Part shown: positions 44,991 through 53,795 of the stretch, in pieces
Numbering within the stretch: the stretch's first letter is position 1
Layout: every line of letters begins with the position of its first letter
Assembly (NCBI GenBank): GCA_938039675.1
Contig: CALHUI010000003.1
Coordinates: 1 to 64,000 of the forward strand
Direction of reading: 5' to 3'
Length of the DNA: 64,000 nucleotides
Source: an uncultured Cytophagales bacterium
GTDB taxonomy: Bacteria; Bacteroidota; Bacteroidia; Cytophagales; Thermoflexibacteraceae
Made by a program: the position numbers and the translations under genes
The notes under the pieces: model-generated
What the model saw: only the letters and a program-made list of their open reading frames with translations
Database searches by the model: none
What the model was told of the DNA's origin: nothing

Positions 44991-45065
44991 TTGTATCTGA
45001 TAGCATTGAAACTAACGGGATATAATTTTAGTTATGCAATCAGAGATAACCGAAAAATAACGATT

Positions 45066-45371
45066 ATGCCTGAAAAACAACAGTACATGGTGGATTTCAC
45101 GCTTCCTGCGGAATTCAGCCCGGAGTTTACGGCATTAATTCCCGCGCAACGCACGGAGGTCAATCGTTTGATGGCGGCGGATAAAATCGCTTCCTATTCA
45201 CTCTCATTGGACAGTGGCAAATTGTGGGCAATTGTGAATGCCGAATCGGAACTGGAAGTGCTGATTATGATTAACAACCTGCCGCTCAGTCGGTTTATGG
45301 AGTCTAAAATCGCACTGCTGACTTTCCACAATGCAGTAACCAAAATACAAACAGCTTTTTCTCTGAATTAG
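45066..45371 (+). CDS. Muconolactone-isomerase/YCII-like small protein
   Basis: A 101-residue protein with the ferredoxin-like fold pattern of muconolactone isomerase-like or YCII-like proteins: YMVDFTLPAEFSPEFTALIP, RTEVNRLMAADKIASYSLSL, KLWAIVNAESELEVLIMINN. Such small dimers often bind aromatic lactones, but a catabolic role is not supported by neighbours. ATG 45066 is chosen; an upstream extension to 44838 would run over the divergent gene. A hairpin follows at 45395-45430. Confidence 0.65.
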   Translation: MPEKQQYMVDFTLPAEFSPEFTALIPAQRTEVNRLMAADKIASYSLSLDSGKLWAIVNAESELEVLIMINNLPLSRFMESKIALLTFHNAVTKIQTAFSLN

Positions 45372-45394
45372 TGGTGCGATTGATTTGTTAGTGC

Positions 45395-45431
45395 TTGTCC
45401 TTTGCGGTTAAACTTTTGGTTTGCCACAAAG
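45395..45431. terminator. Hairpin between convergent genes
   Basis: TTGTCCTTTGCGG (45395-45407) pairs with CCACAAAGGACAA (ending near 45436) through a loop; plus strand continues AATTATTTTT. Terminates the isomerase-like gene and probably GH3 from the other side. Same CTTTGCG/CTTTGTG repeat style as 29311-29405. Confidence 0.55.
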
Positions 45432-45444
45432 GACAAAATTATTT

Positions 45445-46938
45445 TTACACCCTGAACCGCTGCAAAGCATCTGCGATGTCGCGGGTATTGCTCAGGCGCG
45501 GCACTTTGTTTTGGCCGCCCAATTTGCCCAGCGATTTCATGTAACCAATGAATGCGCTTTCTTCCAAGGGGGTAATGACCAATCGGCGCAAAATGCTGCC
45601 CGTAATCAGGTCGTCGTAGTAAACGTTCAGTTGGCGCAAACGGTCGTCTAAGTCCTGCGCAAACTGTTCGGGGTTTTGCGGCACATGGGCAAAAGCAATC
45701 AGCCACTCGTGGTAGGGCAGTCCTTCGGTCGGGTTCACTTGCGGGGCAACCGTAAACTCGGTTACAGCAGTTTCGGGATGCCTTTGCAAGGCATATTGCA
45801 TGGCTTTTTCCACCTCTTCGCCGATGACGTGTTCGCCGAAAGCGGAAATAAAATGCTTGATGCGCCCCGATACCACTAAACGGTACGGATTTTTGCTGAT
45901 AAATTTGACCGTATCGCCGATGGAATAGCCCCAAAGCCCTGCATTGGTGTTCATAATAAGAGCATAATTTACGCCCAATTCTACTTCGCCGATGTGCAAA
46001 CGGCGCGGATTGGGCTTGAAATAATCTTCGGCAGGGATGAACTCATAGAAAATGCCGTGGTTGAGCAGCAGCAACAGCCCCGGCTCGGTCTGGCTGTCCT
46101 GATAGGCAATGAAGCCTTCGGAAGCCGGGTAGGTTTCCACACTCGCAATTGGTTTGCCGATAGAGGCAAACAGTTTAGCGCGGTACGGCTCAAAGTTTAC
46201 CCCGCCGTAAACAAATACCGAAAAATTCGGGAATACCTTGCTGATAGTTTTGCCTGTGCGCACCTGAATCCGGTCGAAATACATCTGCACCCAAGGCGGA
46301 ATGCCCGAAATGAGCGACATATCGGCATGGAGGGTTTCTTCTATGATGCGCTCTAACTTTTCCTCCCAATCTTTTATGCAGTTGGTCTGGTAGCTTGGCA
46401 TCTGGTTGCTGCGCAGCCAAGCCGGCACATGGTGATTCACAATGCCCGACAACCTGCCCGTCAGGATGCCTGCCTTCGTATCCAGCTCAGGGCTTCCCGA
46501 AAGGAAAATCAGCTTGCGGTCTAAAAAATCAAAATTGCCTGTTTCGTGCGCATAGCACATCAGCGCGTCGCGAGCGCTGTTGATGTGGTAGGGCACTGAC
46601 TCGCGCGATAAAGGGATGTACTTCGTGCCCGATGTTGTGCCGGAAGTTTTGGCGAAGTAAGCAGGCTTGCCAGGCCAGAGTACATCATTCCAGCCTTCTA
46701 AAATGCGCTCAATGTAAGGCTTCAGTTCCTCATAGTCGCGAATGGGGACGCGCTTTTTGAAATCCTCGTAGGTGCGTATCCATTCAAAGTCGTGGTCGGT
46801 GCCGAACTGTGTGCGCTTGGCTTTTTTGACCAATGACTTTAAAACAGCCATCTGCGTTTCAACAGGGTGAGCCGCCCACTGCCGCTGACGTGCGACAATG
46901 TAGGCGGCAAAAGGTTTGGCAAGTACAGAGCGAATCAT
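45445..46938 (-). CDS. GH3-family adenylate-forming protein
   Basis: A 497-residue protein of the GH3 (auxin-responsive) superfamily, which in plants joins acyl acids to amino acids through an acyl-AMP. AMP-binding motif YFAKTSGTTSGTKYIPLSRE near residue 91, then VFPNFSVFVYGGVNFEPYRA and ASEGFIAYQD. Bacterial members have no settled function. ATG 46938 is preferred to TTG 46944. It follows the PspC/DUF2807 gene by only 14 bp, so it belongs to the PadR operon. Ends near a bidirectional hairpin. Confidence 0.88.
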   Translation of the reverse strand: MIRSVLAKPFAAYIVARQRQWAAHPVETQMAVLKSLVKKAKRTQFGTDHDFEWIRTYEDFKKRVPIRDYEELKPYIERILEGWNDVLWPGKPAYFAKTSGTTSGTKYIPLSRESVPYHINSARDALMCYAHETGNFDFLDRKLIFLSGSPELDTKAGILTGRLSGIVNHHVPAWLRSNQMPSYQTNCIKDWEEKLERIIEETLHADMSLISGIPPWVQMYFDRIQVRTGKTISKVFPNFSVFVYGGVNFEPYRAKLFASIGKPIASVETYPASEGFIAYQDSQTEPGLLLLLNHGIFYEFIPAEDYFKPNPRRLHIGEVELGVNYALIMNTNAGLWGYSIGDTVKFISKNPYRLVVSGRIKHFISAFGEHVIGEEVEKAMQYALQRHPETAVTEFTVAPQVNPTEGLPYHEWLIAFAHVPQNPEQFAQDLDDRLRQLNVYYDDLITGSILRRLVITPLEESAFIGYMKSLGKLGGQNKVPRLSNTRDIADALQRFRV

Positions 46939-46952
46939 GCACAAAAATACGG

Positions 46953-49382
46953 CTAATCGCGGTTGGTTTGTACCACTTTGGGGCTGCCCTTGTAGCTGAT
47001 TTCCGCTTGCCCTGTTGTGTTCATCAATAATTTTCGGTCAGCATAGACTTTTATGCTGCTGTTGTCGGTGGCGGTGGCAATAACTTCTTTTGCTTTTAAA
47101 TCAAATGCATCGCAATCTGATTTTTGTGAGGTATTGATAATCAGGGTATTGGCTGCTCCGTCCAATTGCAATACTGACTTGCCGTTGATTGCTGTTTTGA
47201 TATTTTGCGCCTTAATATTTGCTTCGCAGTTAATATCGCCGTCTAATTGCAGGTCAAAATCTTTGGTTTTGAACTCGGCCACTTTCACCTCGCCCTGACC
47301 TTTTACCGACAGCGCGGAAAGTTTGGGCAGGTTGATTATCACGCGGACATTTTGTAACTCTTCGCTCGTTGCCTTGTTGATAATTTTCAGCAAATCGCCT
47401 TCTTGTAATATGCTGATATGGTTTGTCGCCCGCGCATGGTCGGCATCTATCACCACCTGAAAGCGGTTGCTACGGCTGATTTTGACATCGTAATCGCCAA
47501 CGAGCAGCAACTTGCTGAAATCGGAGTAGTTGGTGTAACGTCCGGCATGGATACCTATTTCTTGTGCTACGAGTTCAGTATTTTCCTCTTTTGGGGGGCA
47601 GTTGATGCATTTTAAACCTTCTTCGGTAAACTTCCAGCGGTGGTTGGGGTTTAAATCTCCGGCATCATAGCCGTGCGGGTAGAGCGTATGGCGCAGGATA
47701 CCCCCCAAATTAGGGTGCATGATAAACTCCTGCCCATACGGTACCAGCAGTTCTAAGTTGATATGTTGTCCGCGAAAAACGGCATTGGCATCCAGCCCGT
47801 AGCCTTGGTCAAACTGAATCAGGTTTGCCTGTTGAACGGCGTTGTAGCGTGCCATTCGCGCATTTTCCAGTGCATTTTGCGCATCGCTGCCGCGAGCCTT
47901 CGCCATGCGCACCAATTTCATTTCGTTGCCTTCATAGCCCTTAATGGTTAGTTCTACCCTATCAAACTTATTTTCTGATAGATTATTGATTTTCAACACA
48001 AAGGGCGTTGCGATAGCTGAAAACACCTGTTCGGTGCGCAAGATTTCCTCAGCCTGCCATTGTTGCAATACGGAAGGAATAATGGCTGAGGTGAGTGCAA
48101 TGCCCGAAATCCATATGCCGAAAAGCGACCAAGCCGCCACAGAGCTGACTATTCTACGGCGTGCAAGCAGCGACAGCCCGGCAATGCCCAGCGCAATCAT
48201 CGGTATAATAATGGTGATAAAAAGCGCCACAATGCCCGGTACCGGTACGCTGTTGCTGAAAACACTCAGCGGAATATTATCTACGCGGAAGTCGGTATAA
48301 GCCATGCCCATCAGCGTGCTGAAAACAATCACCAACGCAAAGATGCTGAGACCTGCCACAACCACCATCGCCAGCGCAGCCACTACGCGCAGCAACTGCC
48401 CCAAAAAGTAGCCAAAAGGCTGCACAATCTTCGTCAGCGAGGCAATAATCAGCGACAGCAGGCGAAACGGAAAGAGCAGAATTTTGACGAAAGTATTTTC
48501 TTCCTGCTGTTCGGGGTCTATGTCTAAGCCTTCTTTAATCTTACGCTCAATATTGGAAAGGGTAACAGGCTCGCCTTCCATCTGCATTTTGTCGGTGAGG
48601 GTTTTCGCCTCGGGTGTAATCATCCAGAAAATCAGGTAGGTGATGATGCCCACGCCGCCCAAGAAAATACCCAACACAAACAGCAGCCGAACAACGAGTA
48701 CATCTACGCCAAAGTATGCCGCCAGACCGCCTGCCACACCGCCCAGTACGCGGTCTTCGGGGTTGCGGAACAATCGCTTGTAGGTTTGGTCATCGGGCAA
48801 ATCTTCCGAGCCGGGCAGCACTGTCCAAAGAATCGTGTAGGCTGCCAGCGCAATGCCGCTTAACGAGGTGAAATAAATCACATCTATCAGCGTAGCCATA
48901 AACGCCAAGCGAATCCAAAGCGGGTCAATGCGCAGGTAGTGTGCAATGCCACTTGCCACACCGCCTACGAGTTTGCGCTTCAGGTCGCGGTAAAGTTTGT
49001 GCGGGCTGCGTTTATTTTCTGCCTGCCAATCGTTTTTGGGTTCTTGCTTGCCGTGCAGCGGCTCCTCTGCTTGAAAAGACTCTTCCGGACGGCGGTAGGA
49101 AGGCTCGCTGTCTGCCTCGGCTGCCTCAAAATCCGAAACGCTGCCCATCGTAGCTATCAAGTCGTTGATGTCTTCAACGGTAATCACCTGTTTGTTTTCA
49201 CCCAAGCAGGCAAGAAAAATCTCGGCGATGCGGTTTTCAATATCTGAAATAATCTCGGTGCCGTCTTCGTAAGTAGAAAAATAGCGGTTGATGCTTGTGA
49301 GATAGCTTTTCAGCAAATCGTAGCCGTCTTCCTCTATGTGGAAAATGATGCCGCTGATATTAATGCTGATATTCTTTTTCAT
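46953..49382 (-). CDS. PspC-domain and DUF2807 membrane protein
   Basis: An 809-residue envelope protein. Residues 1-100 form a small N-terminal domain (SINISGIIFHIEEDGYDLLK). Two PspC domains follow: RKLVGGVASGIAHYLRIDPL (near 136) and DRVLGGVAGGLAAYFGVDVL (near 207), each with a membrane helix, then three to four more helices (about 310-440), an extracytoplasmic region, and a C-terminal DUF2807 (head-GIN) beta-solenoid (VVIDADHARATNHISILQEG; LPKLSALSVKGQGEVKVAEF). PspC proteins sense membrane stress. The operon starts with PadR and ends with GH3. ATG 49382 is chosen over a TTG at 49394. Confidence 0.9.
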   Translation of the reverse strand: MKKNISINISGIIFHIEEDGYDLLKSYLTSINRYFSTYEDGTEIISDIENRIAEIFLACLGENKQVITVEDINDLIATMGSVSDFEAAEADSEPSYRRPEESFQAEEPLHGKQEPKNDWQAENKRSPHKLYRDLKRKLVGGVASGIAHYLRIDPLWIRLAFMATLIDVIYFTSLSGIALAAYTILWTVLPGSEDLPDDQTYKRLFRNPEDRVLGGVAGGLAAYFGVDVLVVRLLFVLGIFLGGVGIITYLIFWMITPEAKTLTDKMQMEGEPVTLSNIERKIKEGLDIDPEQQEENTFVKILLFPFRLLSLIIASLTKIVQPFGYFLGQLLRVVAALAMVVVAGLSIFALVIVFSTLMGMAYTDFRVDNIPLSVFSNSVPVPGIVALFITIIIPMIALGIAGLSLLARRRIVSSVAAWSLFGIWISGIALTSAIIPSVLQQWQAEEILRTEQVFSAIATPFVLKINNLSENKFDRVELTIKGYEGNEMKLVRMAKARGSDAQNALENARMARYNAVQQANLIQFDQGYGLDANAVFRGQHINLELLVPYGQEFIMHPNLGGILRHTLYPHGYDAGDLNPNHRWKFTEEGLKCINCPPKEENTELVAQEIGIHAGRYTNYSDFSKLLLVGDYDVKISRSNRFQVVIDADHARATNHISILQEGDLLKIINKATSEELQNVRVIINLPKLSALSVKGQGEVKVAEFKTKDFDLQLDGDINCEANIKAQNIKTAINGKSVLQLDGAANTLIINTSQKSDCDAFDLKAKEVIATATDNSSIKVYADRKLLMNTTGQAEISYKGSPKVVQTNRD

Positions 49383-49439
49383 GGTCAATGTCAAATCATG
49401 CTAAAAGGATGTAGAAAATAGTTGTAGGGTTGCACGCAG

Positions 49440-49772
49440 TCATGCCTGTATATTGACAATAGCCTGCGTAGAAGCGACCAGTTCTTCCCAAGTTTGGCGC
49501 AACTCTTTCAGGAATCTGCGCCCCTCTTCGGTGAGCGTGTAGTACTTGCGGGGTGGTCCGAAGGCAGACTCTACCCACTTGTAGTCCACCAGACCTACTT
49601 TGCGCAGGCGGTTCAGCAGCGGATAGAGGGTTCCTTCTGCCACTACTATTTTGGCGCGGGTGAGTTCGTCCAGCATATCGGAAGCATAAATTTCCCCGCG
49701 GGAAATAATGCTCAAGATGCAGAACTCCAGCACTCCTTTGCGCATCTGAATTTGTGTATTCTCAAGGTTCAT
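49440..49772 (-). CDS. PadR-family transcriptional regulator
   Basis: A 110-residue winged-helix repressor of the PadR type: RKGVLEFCILSIISRGEIYA, SDMLDELTRAKIVVAEGTLY, PLLNRLRKVGLVDYKWVESA, PPRKYYTLTEEGRRFLKELR. PadR next to a PspC/DUF2807 gene is a recurring Bacteroidota arrangement, with PadR thought to repress its own operon. The PspC gene begins 57 bp downstream. A palindrome at 49869-49887 could be its operator. Confidence 0.92.
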   Translation of the reverse strand: MNLENTQIQMRKGVLEFCILSIISRGEIYASDMLDELTRAKIVVAEGTLYPLLNRLRKVGLVDYKWVESAFGPPRKYYTLTEEGRRFLKELRQTWEELVASTQAIVNIQA

Positions 49773-50165
49773 AAGCCTGTCGGGTTCAACCGATTAATCA
49801 TTCCATGTTATCTGTTATTTAATCACGCAATTGCTATGTGGCGATATACGGAACTAAATTAAATAAGCTACTTTGTAATGCAAAGTATCTTGCAATTTTT
49901 TATTCGTCCTGCCGCATATTGCTCAAACGCTAAGGTATTGTGTATGCGCCCGTATCGTATTGCAACTCTTCCGAGAACGGTGCGTGCAACGGCAACTGCT
50001 TGATTAGCAGTACGGCTGTTGCCTGCATATTACCCGCAGATAAATATAAAAATTTCATCACGGCCCCAAACAATAAAACTCTATAACAAATGACTGATTA
50101 TCAGTAATTTGTTTCTCAAATTGTATTATTTGTTAAATATTAAATTTGCTTATGCGCATATAAAG
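49773..50165. other. Gene-free stretch upstream of padR
   Basis: No CDS recognised. It contains the padR operator candidate, and a nested hairpin GGCAA (49991-49995), CTGC..GCAG (49996-49999 and 50007-50010), TTGCC (50019-50023). Other sequence is AT-rich and unassigned. Confidence 0.4.
49869..49887. promoter_or_regulatory. Palindrome upstream of padR, candidate operator
   Basis: TACTTTG (49869-49875), TAATG, CAAAGTA (49881-49887): perfect 7-base arms, about 100 bp upstream of the padR start. The arm resembles a -7 box, so part of the symmetry may be a promoter. Binding by PadR is inferred only. Confidence 0.4.
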
Positions 50166-50197
50166 TTTTGCGCTTAGAAAAAGCGAATATATCTTTG
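50166..50197 (+). promoter_or_regulatory. Strong promoter of the 50.2-kb transcript
   Basis: TTTTG (50166-50170), a 19-base spacer and TATCTTTG (50190-50197): an exact match to the Bacteroidota consensus. Start site expected near 50202. Confidence 0.75.
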
Positions 50198-50201
50198 TGT
50201 C

Positions 50202-50285
50202 AGATTTAAGAGCAAATAGTTTTTTCATTTTCATATTTACTGGTGAGACTAAAGGATGCGACATTGCCGCATCCTTTTTTATTTT
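50202..50285 (+). ncRNA. Candidate small RNA or transcription attenuator
   Basis: From the predicted start near 50202 the transcript would run about 80 nt to a near-ideal intrinsic terminator: AAAGGATGCG (50251-50260), loop ACATTGC, CGCATCCTTT (50268-50277) and a T-rich tail. No start codon with a convincing reading frame lies between promoter and terminator. It is therefore either an independent small RNA or the terminated leader of the lysozyme-like gene that starts at 50395. Confidence 0.55.
50251..50285 (+). terminator. Intrinsic terminator
   Basis: Perfect 10-base stem with a 7-base loop followed by TTTTTTATTTTATTTTTT. The cleanest terminator in the window. Confidence 0.85.
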
Positions 50286-50394
50286 ATTTTTTGCTTTTTT
50301 GGGAACATCGTCCCGCTCAGCGGTATTAATCTCAAAGTCGCCTTACGCACTGTTACAAAGCGTACAAAGGTTGCATGAAAGCCCCTCTCCGCAT

Positions 50395-51058
50395 ATGATA
50401 CGCATCTTTCTGATTGGCTTGTTTTTCCCGTTGGCAGCAAACGCACAAAAGTGCCGCAGATTTTCGCGAGGCTTATACAAGCGAATATCGGCGAGCCGAA
50501 AGTTGGCTGTACCATCATGCGCATTTGCAAATATTGACCGAAAAGCATTTCTCGATAGTACTTGCAGCAGCTTTCCCCGAATTGGTACGCTACAACGAAC
50601 TCAGCGATTTCATAGAAACAACTGCGCTGGGGTTGCTTTATGTCCAGCAAGGCAGCCGCGCCGTTGACTTTTCCATTGGGCATTTCCAGATGAAACCCTC
50701 TTTTGTAGAACAACCGGAACGAGCGGCAGGCTGTCTGCTGCTGACTGCACAACAACGCGAATGGCTGCATTTAGCTCACCTACCGCCACAAGAAGCCCGA
50801 AGAACGCGCATTGAGCGACTTAAATCGCCTGCGGCACAAATGCAATATCTGTTGATTTTTGAGCGCATTGCCGATCGGCTGCGTGCGCACGACTTGGCCC
50901 TGTGCACAACTCGGGAACGTGTGCGCCGATTAGCTGTTTTTTACAATGCAGGCTTACACATTAGTACCGACATGCTGCATTATTACCTGCAAGCACGGCT
51001 TTTCCCCTATGGCAGGCGCTACCGCGAACAGCAGTACTGCTATGCTGATATTGCATAG
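50395..51058 (+). pseudogene. Exported lysozyme-like protein with a one-base frameshift
   Basis: ATG 50395 opens a signal peptide (MIRIFLIGLFFPLAANAQ). Right after it, at the AAAA run near 50448-50451, the frame must lose one base to continue as SAADFREAYTSEYRRAESWL and onward to the stop at 51058; the interval is exactly one base over 221 codons. The mature part reads like a transglycosylase-type lysozyme fold: FPELVRYNELSDFIETTALG with a candidate catalytic Glu, then DFSIGHFQMKPSFVE, a pattern similar to SxGxxQ. Without the correction the mature domain has no signal. The upstream terminator may control it. Confidence 0.65.
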
Positions 51059-51293
51059 AATGCCTATTGCCAATTTGTCGGAAGATGAGCAAAACAAAGG
51101 CCTAAGTGCGGTTTACTTCCGATTATATGCGCTTTTGTATGCAAAAAGCATAAGATTTTTACGCAATATATTTTGTGTAAATTATTGAAGTACAGTGGTT
51201 TAAACTTGAAAGGCTTCTAAAACCTATCAAGCTGGAAATATTGCACGCTTAGTTGGCAATCACAAAACTCTTTACAGGTACAATTTTAGCCAA

Positions 51294-53171
51294 TCAGGCC
51301 ATCTCGGACAATTCTAACCAGCGTAGGGTTTTTTCGTCTATCAGTGGGGTGAGTTCCTGCAATCGCTTACCCCAGCGGGCGAAGTCTTCGGCTGTACCGT
51401 TGCCCGCACTAAGCAGATTTTCAATGTCGGTTTTTTCTTGCTCTAAGGCTGCAATTTCACCTTCCAAACGCTCGTATTCTTGCTTTTCCTTGAAACTCAG
51501 GCGGCGTTTTTCGCCTGCGGGTTTGACGGTAGTAGCCGCTGTCGGGGTTGCTTTGGCGTTTTTTTCCCGTAAAGCGGCACGGGCTGCCTGTTCTTCGGCT
51601 AAGTGATTGCGATAGTCGGTGTAGTTGCCCGGAAAGTCGCGTACCGTGCCGTTACCTTCAAATACGAACAGGTGTTCAACCAATCGGTCTAAGAAATAGC
51701 GGTCGTGGGAAACGATGAGCAGGCAACCTCCGAAATTGGCCAGAAAATCTTCCAAAATATTGAGCGTGAGGATGTCCAAATCGTTGGTCGGTTCGTCCAG
51801 AATCAGGAAGTTGGGGTTTTTCATCAGCACGTGCAGCAGTTGCAGGCGTCGCTTTTCTCCGCCGCTCAACCGCGAAACGGGCGTGTATTGCACCGAAGGC
51901 GGAAAGCGAAACAGGTTGAGCAATTGCGATGCGGTAATGGTTTCACCCGTGCCCGTGGTGATGACTTCGGCAACGGCTTTCACCGAATCAATGATGCGCA
52001 AATCGGGCGGGGCGATGAGTTCCTGTTGCGTGTAGTAACCGATGACGGTATTTTGCCCCCTATCCACCGTTCCGCGGTCGGGGGGCATTTCGCCTGTCAG
52101 CAGTTTGAGGAAAGTCGTTTTGCCTACACCGTTTTCACCGACGACGCCTATCTTGTCGCTGCGCCGAAAGGCATAGCTGAAATCTTTGAGGATGATTTTA
52201 TCGCCAAAGGCTTTGTATATGTGTTCAACTTGGATGATTTTTTTGCCCTGACGTGCCATTCCTGCGTTGATTTCTAACTTTTTTTCGGGAGCTTTTCCCG
52301 CGGCGCGTTCTTTGAGGTCTTCAAAAGCATCTACGCGGAATTTGGCTTTGGTGGTGCGGGCTTTGGGCTGTCGGCGCATCCATTCCAATTCGGTGCGCAT
52401 TAGGTTGCGGGCTTTGTCCACCGCTGTGGCTTCTACTTGCATCCGCTCCTGTTTTTTCTCCAAAAAGTAGCCGTAATTGCCTGCATAACGATAAACTCTT
52501 CCACCGTCCAATTCCAGCACCACATTGGCGACGCGGTCTAAGAAATAGCGGTCGTGCGTAACCAACAGAATGGTTTGGTTAGCGGTTGCCAGCACACCTT
52601 CTAACCACTCAATCGTATCTAAGTCCAAGTGGTTGGTCGGCTCGTCTAATATCATCAGTTCGGCATCGGACATAAGCAATTGCGCCAATGCCAAGCGTTT
52701 GCGCTGCCCGCCTGAAAGTTGTGCAACGGGCTGCTCGGTGTCATGCAGGCCTAATTTACCCAAAATCTCTTTCACTTTGTACTCCAACTCCCACGCGCCG
52801 GGTGTTTCCATGTCTTCCAGAGCTTTTTGCAGTGCTTCCTCGTCGCCTTTGCGCATGGCGCGTTCGTATGCCTGCACGGCAGCCAGTGCAGGATGTTCGG
52901 ACTGAAAAACCGCTTGCCAAACGGTTGCCCGCTCATCAAAAACGGGGTTTTGCGTCAGGTAGCCTATGCGTATATCTTTTCGGACTGATACCGTACCTTC
53001 ATCGGGCGGAATCAAGCCTGCCAGCATGTTCATCAAAGTCGTTTTGCCAGAACCGTTGACGCCTACTAAGGCTACTTTTTCGCCTTGGGAAAGCCCAAAG
53101 GTCAGGTTGCGGAACAGCCAGCGCTCGCCGTCAAAAGTTTTGCCAATATTATCAGCCGAAATGATGTTCAT
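51294..53171 (-). CDS. ABC-F family ATPase (Uup-like)
   Basis: A 625-residue soluble protein with two ABC domains and no membrane part. Walker A: ALVGVNGSGKTTLMNMLAG (34) and GVVGENGVGKTTFLKLLTG (about 345); signatures LSGGQRKRLALAQLLM and LSGGEKRRLQLLHVLM; Walker B ILDEPTNHLDLDTIEWLEG and FLILDEPTNDLDILTLNILE. The C-terminal coiled coil (about 545-620) is typical of Uup. ABC-F proteins act on the ribosome or DNA. It starts 18 bp after the QueD/PTPS stop. Confidence 0.93.
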   Translation of the reverse strand: MNIISADNIGKTFDGERWLFRNLTFGLSQGEKVALVGVNGSGKTTLMNMLAGLIPPDEGTVSVRKDIRIGYLTQNPVFDERATVWQAVFQSEHPALAAVQAYERAMRKGDEEALQKALEDMETPGAWELEYKVKEILGKLGLHDTEQPVAQLSGGQRKRLALAQLLMSDAELMILDEPTNHLDLDTIEWLEGVLATANQTILLVTHDRYFLDRVANVVLELDGGRVYRYAGNYGYFLEKKQERMQVEATAVDKARNLMRTELEWMRRQPKARTTKAKFRVDAFEDLKERAAGKAPEKKLEINAGMARQGKKIIQVEHIYKAFGDKIILKDFSYAFRRSDKIGVVGENGVGKTTFLKLLTGEMPPDRGTVDRGQNTVIGYYTQQELIAPPDLRIIDSVKAVAEVITTGTGETITASQLLNLFRFPPSVQYTPVSRLSGGEKRRLQLLHVLMKNPNFLILDEPTNDLDILTLNILEDFLANFGGCLLIVSHDRYFLDRLVEHLFVFEGNGTVRDFPGNYTDYRNHLAEEQAARAALREKNAKATPTAATTVKPAGEKRRLSFKEKQEYERLEGEIAALEQEKTDIENLLSAGNGTAEDFARWGKRLQELTPLIDEKTLRWLELSEMA

Positions 53172-53189
53172 AGTAGATGACTTTATTAA

Positions 53190-53609
53190 CTATTCGCCCA
53201 TATACTCTACAAAATTTTGATGTGTTTCGTAGAGTGTGAGTTTGTGCAGGTCGGCGTTGGGGGCTTTTTCTTTGATTTTCGGGGCTAAAATTTTCCAGAT
53301 TTCCTGAATCAGGATTTCGCAACTTGTCATTTTGCCCTGCATGAAGTCCACGTCTAAGTTGAGGTTTTTATGGTCTAATTTGTCCACCACCTCGCGCTTG
53401 ATGATGTTGCTCAAGGCCTTCAAATCCATAACAAAACCCGTATCGGGGTCGGGCTTGCCTTTCACTGTAACAATGAGTTCAAAGTTGTGCCCGTGCCAGT
53501 TAGTATTGGCGCAGGGTCCGAAAACCTCTGCATTTTTTTCGGGCGGCCAGTTCGGATTGTATAATTTATGTGCAGCATTAAAATGCTCTTTGCGGCAGAT
53601 GTACACCAT
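53190..53609 (-). CDS. 6-carboxytetrahydropterin/6-pyruvoyl-tetrahydropterin synthase family
   Basis: A 139-residue PTPS/QueD family enzyme that converts dihydroneopterin triphosphate; QueD leads to queuosine. Zinc His motifs: HFNAAHKLYNPNW (His near 9 and 14), GPCANTNWHGHNFELIVTVK with the catalytic Cys and HxH, then LDHKNLNLDV and TLYETHQNFVEYMG with the substrate Glu. The Cys in CANTNWHGH suits QueD. No other queuosine genes are adjacent. ABC-F follows 18 bp downstream. Confidence 0.88.
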   Translation of the reverse strand: MVYICRKEHFNAAHKLYNPNWPPEKNAEVFGPCANTNWHGHNFELIVTVKGKPDPDTGFVMDLKALSNIIKREVVDKLDHKNLNLDVDFMQGKMTSCEILIQEIWKILAPKIKEKAPNADLHKLTLYETHQNFVEYMGE

Positions 53610-53795
53610 TTCCCTACCTCGTTTGAATTTTGCACCGCAAAGTTAGCGGATTGTTGGCGATTATCGGATAGTTGAGCTTGCTGAACCGTAATCAACCCTG
53701 AGAAATACAAAAAATTGGACTTGTGTTGTTTGGGCTGTGATGACTTCGCCGATGGTTATTTATGTTCATTCAAATCATATAAAAAAGCGCAAAAA

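Noticed and set aside
44838-45371. Longer start for the isomerase-like gene
   Set aside because: The extension crosses the divergent gene and lacks family similarity; ATG 45066 begins the conserved part.
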